Source of the DNA: Microdochium bolleyi
Taxonomy: Eukaryota; Ascomycota; Sordariomycetes; Xylariales; Microdochiaceae
Direction: 5' to 3'
DNA length: 64,000 nt
Assembly: GCA_001566295.1 (NCBI GenBank)
Contig: KQ964245.1
Coordinates: 873,524-937,523 of the forward strand
Shown piece after piece: positions 57,259 to 64,000 of the stretch (its first letter is position 1; every line of letters begins with the position of its first letter). The notes below the pieces were generated by a model that was not told the DNA's origin, did not search any database, and saw only the letters and a program-made list of their open reading frames with translations. The position numbers and the translations under genes are program-made.

Positions 57259-58705
57259 GTGTGCGGTTTCGGCAGTTATGGAGAGTCGCGAGCTAAGCTT
57301 GGAGTCGTCTTCTGGATTGTATGGTCGTTGGCTGAATGTTCGAGTTCATATGGCAAGCAGTCCTCAGAATCGAGATTCTTGTTCACTGGCTGTGCCTGCC
57401 CCCCCCGATACTGACAGCATGACGCGTTAATGGGTTCACGAGACGCGTCTGGCAGAACGGAGCTCGGGGAAGCCACAGGCATTCACTTTCTGCACCGCCT
57501 ACCTACATGGGACTAGTACGCGTGACAGGGATTGGAGAGCTTCAGGCATCAGATCTCTGTCCATCTTCACGAAGCTGTCTGCGACTCTCAAGACACCTCG
57601 AGGGGCAGTCTTTCCATCTTGAGAACACTTAATTCGCGCAAGGCTACCTGTTTCATAGAGATGTCGCATCTGTCCGGGTCCGCTCGCGGGTTGCACAGTG
57701 ATTGACTGAGGTGAGGCAGCTGGAACAGGGCCCGGGACTTATTCGTTCATCTGGAGAATCGGCCCGCAAGGGTGCCCAGGTGGAACCAGAGGTGGAATAA
57801 GTCGGGAAATAGCTCAGGTCACGAAAGAAATCTGTCAACCAGGACGTACACCGAGCAGTGTCTCACCGGAACGACCCCGTGTACAGAAGCAGAAGCAATG
57901 CCCAAAGATGACTTTAGGAAGCTGGCAGACACGGCACAAAGACGTGCTGTGGATCGAACAGCCACTATCAGCATCTATGCTGCACGGTTGCGCAGCTGAG
58001 AGTGGGGGAGGGGAAGGGGTCTGTGAGGTGAGCAGCAGCTTCACAAGACATAGGGCTGAGCCTGGTGTATTACCTGGATTCAGCAGGCATGCTTTCTGTA
58101 CTATGGGTGAAATGCATTGTGTACAACAGAGGAGAAAATATCAGCTCACTGAATGTGGACTTCTCATATGCTTGTGAGGTGTTTGTGAGCTTGTCGGGCT
58201 CCATCTTGAGAAGGAGGCCGGCTCGAGCTGTGGATTGGAAGCTTTTCATGGCGATCTCGACCTTCACCGAGTCAAGGCCAGCAGGAGCAGCCCCCCACTT
58301 TGGTCCTCCCTCAAGTGCGGTTCCCAGCAGCCACGAAGCACGAACCAGACCGGAGGCTCGCTCTCGAGTCCTGAATACCCGCCAGCCTTTCCTTGCTCTC
58401 CGCCACTCTCACTCTCCGTTTATGCACGTTGTCGCCCAAGACTAGGCCTCCTACACCCCTGCGTCTCGTTGCATTGGATTTGTGGCTCACGACGTGGACT
58501 GCTGCCCCTGGACAGGTGGACGGCCATTGTATAAGTCAGTACCCCGCCATCCTGGTCTAGCACGCACGCCCTTTTCTTCTCCGCAGAGGAAAGCAATACG
58601 CGCAAGCTCTTGTACTCACAAACTCGCCAGAGCTATCTCCAGCACTTCCCTCGCAATCACAGTTGCCCTGGATTCCCAGAAAGGCGCGTTGCACTACCGC
58701 CCAAC
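57259..58705. promoter_or_regulatory. Divergent spacer, RFC5 / aminotransferase
   Basis: These 1.4 kb separate divergent starts. No gene is supported. The 350 bp before 58706 are C/T-rich, as in a fungal promoter and leader. Confidence 0.4.
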
Positions 58706-60635
58706 ATGTTCAGCAACCGCAAGTTCTCCATGAACCGGAACACGGGCGAGCCCCGTGTTCGTCGCTTCAGCACCAGCGAGCCCAGTGGTGGCGGTAAGGA
58801 TACATTTCATCCACTCCTCTCTCTTTGGCACGTTTGTGCGCTATAGGTTCTCTTGCTTGGGAGGTCTAGGTCTGAGATCTTTGCAAATATGACATCCTGG
58901 ACTGGCTGCCAAAAGCTTTCACTCTTCAGCGGACGGCGTGAGACACACAGCCATGAATGCCAAGCCTCGATTGGGCGTTCAGGGTCGCCTTGGCTTTTCA
59001 GCTGGCCTAAACCCAGACTTCTGCAACAGCTCGCTCGCTCTCTCTGTCTGACGCATCACTAACGCGAAGTCGCCCACAGAGACCACGTCCAAGATCCACA
59101 GACAATTCAGAGCCGCTCACGAGGGCCACTTGCCCCATGCCGGTCTTGATGCCAGCAGGTCGAGCACTGGTGTTGTCTGGTGCACGGAGCGTGCCGCCGA
59201 GTACGGCTTCCTGGAGGAGCCGGAAAAGTGGGCCAATCTCGGTCAAGGTGCACCCGAAGTCGAGGACGATATCGAGGGCTGCTTTCCCCGACCGACCACG
59301 ATCGATATCTCTGTTGCCAACAGAGAGTACGGTCCTACCGCCGGCATCAAGCCTCTCCGTGAGGCTGTTGCCCGCATGTACAATGAGACCCACCGTCAGG
59401 GCAAAGACAGCCAGTATACTTGGGAAAACGTCGCCATCGTTCCCGGCGGTCGTGCGGGCCTCATCCGGATCGCCGCCGTCCTCAACAATGCCTACGTAGG
59501 CTTCTTCATACCTGATTACTCAGCGTACAATGAGATGCTCTCTCTATTCAAGAACGTGAGTTCTCCGGACGTCGTTAGCCCTAGTTCCTGCTGATAGAAT
59601 GTTATAGTTTGCTGCGATTCCTACTCCTCTTTCTGAGGAGGACGGATACCACATCCACCCGGATATTGTGGCTACGGAGATTGCGAGAGGAACGTCGGTG
59701 ATCCTGACATCAAACCCCCGAAACCCTACCGGCCGTGTTGTGGCCAACCCGGAGCTTGCCGAGATTCAGGACCTCTGTCGTGGCCGTGCGACCTTTATCA
59801 GCGACGAGTTCTACAGCGGCTACAACTACACCAGCAACTGCGACGGGAGCACGATCTCCGCAGCTGAGAACGTGGAGGATGTCGACGAGGACGACGTTCT
59901 CATCATCGACGGTCTGACGAAGCGTTTCCGTCTTCCTGGGTGGCGTATCGCGTGGATTCTTGGTCCCAAGGAGTTCATCAAGGCGTAAGTTTTCCTTGAA
60001 CAAGGGGGGTAACCTTATAGCGATACTGACAAGCTACTCAGCATCGGCTCTTGTGGCTCCTATCTCGATGGTGGTGCCAATGCTCCTTTTCAGGAGGCTG
60101 CCATCCCAATGCTGGAGCCTAGTCTCGTCAAGACGGAAATGATCGCTCTCCAGAAGCACTTCCGGGTAAGTTTCCCTGAGACGAAAATTCTGAGATTCAT
60201 TCCCTCACACTGTTCCACAATCTAGGAGAAGCGCGACTACGTCATCAAGCGCCTTCGGGACATGGGCTTCGTGATCAAATATGTGCCAGACAGCACTTTC
60301 TACCTGTGGCTCAACCTGGAGGGTCTCCCCGGTCCCATCTCCGACGGTCTTAATTTCTTCCAGGCTTGCTTAGAGGAGAAGGTGATTGTCGTGCCCGGTA
60401 TCTTCTTCGACCTGAACCCTGCCCGGCGTCGTGATCTCTTCGACAGTCCTTGCCATCACTGTAAGTGCATCTATGTGTGACCTATAATTTGGCCCTCTGT
60501 CCGTCGTGGGGCATTCCCAACTGACATGTTCTTCTCTACCTAGTCATTCGCTTCTCGTATGGTCCCAAGATGGAAACGCTGAAGCACGGTTGCGATGGCA
60601 TCGAGAGAGTGGTCAACAAGTTCAGAAAGAACTAG
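58706..60635 (+). CDS. Class I/II PLP-dependent aminotransferase
   Basis: A fold-type I transaminase of unknown amino-acid substrate. The exons are 58706-58793, 59080-59555, 59608-59984, 60042-60165, 60226-60460 and 60544-60635, giving 463 residues. The N-terminus MFSNRKFSMNRNTGEPRVRR is basic, rich in Arg/Ser and poor in acids, so a mitochondrial presequence is possible. Family motifs are WANLGQGAPE, SVANREYGPTAGIKPLREAV, VPGGRAGLIRIAAVL and FFIPDYSAYNEML. The N of TSNPRNPTGRVV (about 224) contacts the cofactor, as does the D of ISDEFYSGYNY (about 254). The Schiff-base Lys is in IIDGLTKRFRLPGWRIAW (about 293), and the end carries FIRFSYGP with the carboxylate-binding Arg. The nearest named relatives by pattern are ACC-synthase-like and alanine/aspartate-type enzymes, without clear evidence for either. 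The first intron (286 nt) is long for this window. Confidence 0.88.
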
Positions 60636-61458
60636 ACTGTTTGCGTTTTTGGACGCAGTAGAGCTCTTAGGCGGACCATACCGATGCAAATGCTTACTTG
60701 ATAGAAGTAGAACGCTCTGTTGTCATGCGGATTACTCGTTGTTTTGACCTTAATGATGATTCAGATGCTCCAAGCTCTATCCCAGATGTATACGTGTGTG
60801 GTCACCCACGAAGTTGACGTGACACATCCAGCTTATAATTCGCGGAGCTGTACGTGCACCACGAGCTTTGCTTAGACCAGTCCCAGGCAACTGGCTTTGT
60901 GACCTCTACATGATTGTTAGGAAACATTTGTGGTCCTAAAGCAACATGTCACTTCCACAACAGAGCTGTCTGAATCCGGCGGACAAGGGTCAGTGGCTCT
61001 AAAGGATCTCGGCCTTGGCATTGAGACACCGGCCGGTAGGGGTCCCGAGGTCGAGTGGGTCCCGGGCCGCTGCCAGCGAGTAAACAAAGAACTTTAGCTC
61101 TGGCTTCGTGATCGAGGCCCGCACTTTGGCAGGCATCTTCACCCGACGCGACCGACGCCGTGCCGGCCCTCTACGTGCCTCAACCAACGTGCACACGGGC
61201 AACTTTGCGGTTACGTCGACACTTGAAGAACTGGCGCTTGCAACAGCAACCAAAAATATCTGGCTATAACCTGCACGGCTGAGGAGACGGGCCGCCCGCC
61301 GACACGCGATGCTCCCAGTACTATTTCGACAGACGCGTCCACCCCACACCGACTTGTCTTGAGCTCACTGGGCTCTTTAGCTACTTGCTTGCAGCTCAGC
61401 TGCCGCCGCCTTCCCGTCTCAAGGCTCACACAGTCGCGTCAGCGACCTCAACGCCGCC
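60636..61458. other. Spacer, no supported gene
   Basis: 0.8 kb between two plus-strand genes. It holds the aminotransferase 3' UTR and the promoter of the AT-hook protein gene. No coding region is seen. Confidence 0.4.
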
Positions 61459-64000
61459 ATGGCCGACACGACTTTGCTACTCGACGACCCAATGTCGTCG
61501 CCCGACCCGCTCGCCGACGAGATTCCGAGCTCAGTCCAATCGAGAGCCCGGCGCATCGCCATGCCGCACCACGACTACTCGATGGCCGCCGCCCGGAGCT
61601 CGTCGCCCTTGAAGTCACCCACGAGATCCTCCGCGAGGAGCCGCTCCATGTCTCCCCGCAAGCGAACATTCGAGCTCGACGTCGGCAACGAGTCCACCCC
61701 CCAGAGGATCCTCGTTACCGTCGAGGCCGACGAGACCATGCGCTCGGGTGTCAATCGTAGACTCTTCCCGCCCTCATCGCCCACGCGCAAGGTCGTGAGG
61801 GCCGAGGAGACAACTACCAGAAAAGTGCCGCTGCGTGGACTCTCCGACGACGAAGGCCTCAGTGACCACGCAGCGACACCGCGCAAGCGGGGCAGGCCAC
61901 GGAAGAGCAATGGAACGCCCGTGCCGAAGACCAGAAAACGCGCCGGAACACCACTGAAGCCCGCCGGCGACGCGACACGGCCGAGAATCGACCTGCAGTC
62001 CGACGCGAGCATGTTCAGCGACCTCAGCATGGGCAACGAAACAGAGATCCGGGGCTCGACGCCGAAGCCGAAACCAAGAGCGCGCAAAACGCCCCTAAAG
62101 CGCGCGCCAACACCGGGCGCGGCGATACCATCCTCGCAGATACCACCCAGCAAGCAGACCACGGGCAAGAAGCGTGGGAGACCGCGAAAAGCGCTCATGC
62201 CGGAGGAAGTTGCCGAGATTGCGATAGCTGGGAGTGAGCTCGACCTGCCCGAAATGGTGGATGACGAGCCTGAGCCAGTGGAAGCTGAGACGGCTTCCAT
62301 TGGTGGTGATGTGAGGTCAAGTATAGAAGGACCCGGCGACAACGCTTCAGATCAGGATCTCGAGCCCCCGACAGACAACGTTATTCCATTCGAAAGCGAT
62401 GCACCCTCACGAATACTGTCAGAAAGTGTCTCGCCAGTACCGCCGGAGTTGACGATACTCGAGCCCGTGTTTGACGAATTTATGGGTGTTGGCGAAGAGC
62501 CCGCAGAACAGCGGAAACAGGATAACCAGCTCGAGGAGGACGCCAATAGTGTAGGAATACCCATGAGCGATGGATATGCACCATTAATGGAGCCAGAGGA
62601 TGACGGGTACTCTGAGGATGGGACAGTCGACTCTGGAAACCCTGCCAGGCAAGATACCCTGACACACGCCTCAGACTTCAGCATGATTGCTGTGGAGTCA
62701 TTGCCATCATTTCAAGCGTCGTTCCAGGCCTCATTCCAGGGCAACTTGAGTCGCATTGCGGAGGACCTCGATGAACCAGCCGAGCTGGGAGAAGCTACCA
62801 ATATGATGATCAACCAGACACTGGAGACGCTGCGGCGCAGCATACAAAACGACATTTCAGCAAAGGATTCGGATGAGGAAGGCTCCAGAGCCGACGAAGA
62901 GGCGCAGTCCATGCGCAGAGGCTCTTCCGTCGGATCCTCCGGTGGCCGACAACCAAGGGAAAACCCAGCGCGGAACAGGACTGCGTGGTCGAGCAGCCCG
63001 CTGGGAAGTCCTAGGCGCCGTAGATCACTGCCATTAAGTCGGCAGATGTTTGCCGGCAAAGCTAAACAGGCAGATGATTCGTTCTCGAGCATACCAGACA
63101 GCATTCTACATGCTGCTACACCGGCTCGGTTCCGACCTCAACAAGCAGAAGCCGAGACACAGCAGGAGCCAGAAGAAGACGCTTACGACGATTCTTTCTC
63201 AGAGATCCCAGAGGCAGTCCTCGAGGCTGCGACTCCAGGGCCAACACGCACGATCTCGCGGGATATTCCCAGCGGCTTACAGAGCAGCCCGATGACGCGA
63301 GGAGAATCACCAGAGCGGGAGACAGGATCAGCACAGCAATCCAATAGATTGCCGACTCCAGATGACACCTCCTCTTCGAATGTCGACCCCAGGCGATCTA
63401 CGCAAGAAGATCATGAACAGTCTGCTGAGAAGCCACCGGACTCGTTCACGCAACCGAGGACTCAAATACCATCTTCACCTCCAAATATTGTTGTTCAGCG
63501 TTTCGAAAGTGAGCCACGCCCGGAATCGCAGAAGCGAGACCCCCGTCGCGAGATCCCAGAATCTCCTCAATTGGCATCGTTTTCAGGGACTGGCCCGGAC
63601 GAACCTTCTCGGAACCTGGAAGCGCCAACTTCAGCCCGCAGACCAACTTTGTCGCCCATCGTCCGTGTGGCTAGAACGTTGCAGAGTGTTATGTCCGACA
63701 AGTCGTCACCTGAGGGACTCGAAAGCAATCTGGGGAGCCCATTCAGGGGTTCTCATAGCCGTCAATCGTCTGTCACGAAATCACCGACTCGCTTTTCAAA
63801 CGACCTATTTGGTCGCTCCACTACTGGGCAGGCTCCCCTCGCTGCCACAGGAGCACCACCGTCGCGGCGAGATTCGCAACCGAGTTTGGGCCAGAGCACA
63901 CGTTCTGGCTCGAACCACGACTCTACTCGTACTCTTGACAATCCATTTGCACCACGGATCAACAACGAACAGAGACTGCAACCCTCCACGACACAAGATA
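61459..64000 (+). CDS. Large AT-hook protein, 3' end outside window (partial)
   Basis: From the ATG at 61459 the frame stays open to the window edge, giving 847 visible codons with no intron needed. The protein is probably nuclear and mostly disordered, rich in Ser, Pro, Glu and Arg. Two canonical AT-hooks are visible: KRGRPRK at about 143-149 and again at about 238-244. The start MADTTLLLDDPMSSPDPLAD and the segment RKRTFELDVG-x5-PQRILVTVEAD (about 68-91) look conserved in kind. A motif DDSFSxIPxxxLxAATP occurs at residues 539 and 577. Many SP and TP sites suggest kinase control. The fold and role are unknown and I cannot name the family; the missing C-terminal part may hold the defining domain. 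Long minus-strand frames over this gene are mirrors. Confidence 0.78.
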   Translation, partial: MADTTLLLDDPMSSPDPLADEIPSSVQSRARRIAMPHHDYSMAAARSSSPLKSPTRSSARSRSMSPRKRTFELDVGNESTPQRILVTVEADETMRSGVNRRLFPPSSPTRKVVRAEETTTRKVPLRGLSDDEGLSDHAATPRKRGRPRKSNGTPVPKTRKRAGTPLKPAGDATRPRIDLQSDASMFSDLSMGNETEIRGSTPKPKPRARKTPLKRAPTPGAAIPSSQIPPSKQTTGKKRGRPRKALMPEEVAEIAIAGSELDLPEMVDDEPEPVEAETASIGGDVRSSIEGPGDNASDQDLEPPTDNVIPFESDAPSRILSESVSPVPPELTILEPVFDEFMGVGEEPAEQRKQDNQLEEDANSVGIPMSDGYAPLMEPEDDGYSEDGTVDSGNPARQDTLTHASDFSMIAVESLPSFQASFQASFQGNLSRIAEDLDEPAELGEATNMMINQTLETLRRSIQNDISAKDSDEEGSRADEEAQSMRRGSSVGSSGGRQPRENPARNRTAWSSSPLGSPRRRRSLPLSRQMFAGKAKQADDSFSSIPDSILHAATPARFRPQQAEAETQQEPEEDAYDDSFSEIPEAVLEAATPGPTRTISRDIPSGLQSSPMTRGESPERETGSAQQSNRLPTPDDTSSSNVDPRRSTQEDHEQSAEKPPDSFTQPRTQIPSSPPNIVVQRFESEPRPESQKRDPRREIPESPQLASFSGTGPDEPSRNLEAPTSARRPTLSPIVRVARTLQSVMSDKSSPEGLESNLGSPFRGSHSRQSSVTKSPTRFSNDLFGRSTTGQAPLAATGAPPSRRDSQPSLGQSTRSGSNHDSTRTLDNPFAPRINNEQRLQPSTTQD

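Noticed and set aside
61575..62342. 255-codon minus-strand frame
   Set aside because: Antisense to the AT-hook protein, whose plus-strand frame is open for over 2.5 kb with recognisable AT-hooks.
1..64000. tRNA or rRNA genes
   Set aside because: I looked on both strands for B-box-like GGTTCRANTCC and found no convincing match; no rRNA-like sequence was seen. A dedicated scan could still find a divergent tRNA.

Overview
The window is nuclear DNA from a filamentous ascomycete (Pezizomycotina, most likely a Sordariomycete). The sequence is GC-rich. Nearly every gene has short introns with GTAAGT/GTATGT-type donors and YAG acceptors, often with a CTAAC/CTGAC-like branch site. Intergenic spaces are 0.4 to 4.6 kb. 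The proteins include filamentous-fungus types: HET, fungal ADAM, a Cyc8/Ssn6-type corepressor and polyamine-type MFS. Exon joins were worked out by eye from splice motifs, reading phase and expected protein families; no alignment or RNA data were available.

Layout. 1-5.2 kb: a C2H2/AT-hook protein (-), a short AT-rich block, and a decayed HET-domain gene (-). 5.7-9 kb: a short-chain dehydrogenase (+), the CCCH protein Tma46 (-) and the tiny oligosaccharyltransferase subunit Ost4 (+). 10-12 kb: the mRNA-export factor Yra1/Mlo3 (+), with a 913-nt intron inside its RRM. 12.6-20.3 kb: an inositol-type sugar transporter (+), a DHA1/polyamine-type MFS transporter (+) and a GFA/CENP-V-fold protein (+). 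20.7-26 kb: anthranilate synthase component I (-), an unknown fungal protein with a possible mitochondrial presequence (-) and ribosomal protein L3 (-). 27-36 kb: the corepressor Cyc8/Ssn6 (-), a 4.6-kb gene-free stretch upstream of it, and a TMEM115-like Golgi membrane protein (-). 38-40.7 kb: a LisH-WD40 protein of the Sif2/TBL1 type (+). 42-48.6 kb: an intracellular GH51 arabinofuranosidase (-), a small unknown protein (+) and an ADAM metalloprotease (-). 52-54.4 kb: acetyl-CoA synthetase (-). 56-57.3 kb: replication factor C subunit 5 (-). 58.7-60.6 kb: a class I aminotransferase (+). 61.5-64 kb: the start of a long AT-hook protein that runs off the window.

Most genes are housekeeping or core-metabolic and there is no co-oriented biosynthetic cluster. 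The only clearly decayed segment is at 3.1-5.2 kb. The items most worth a second look are the long intron in the export-factor gene, the deleted HET gene, the presequence-like extension at 23.7-24.05 kb, and a 17-residue repeat in the terminal AT-hook protein. I found no convincing new multigene system, tRNA, rRNA or intact mobile element.
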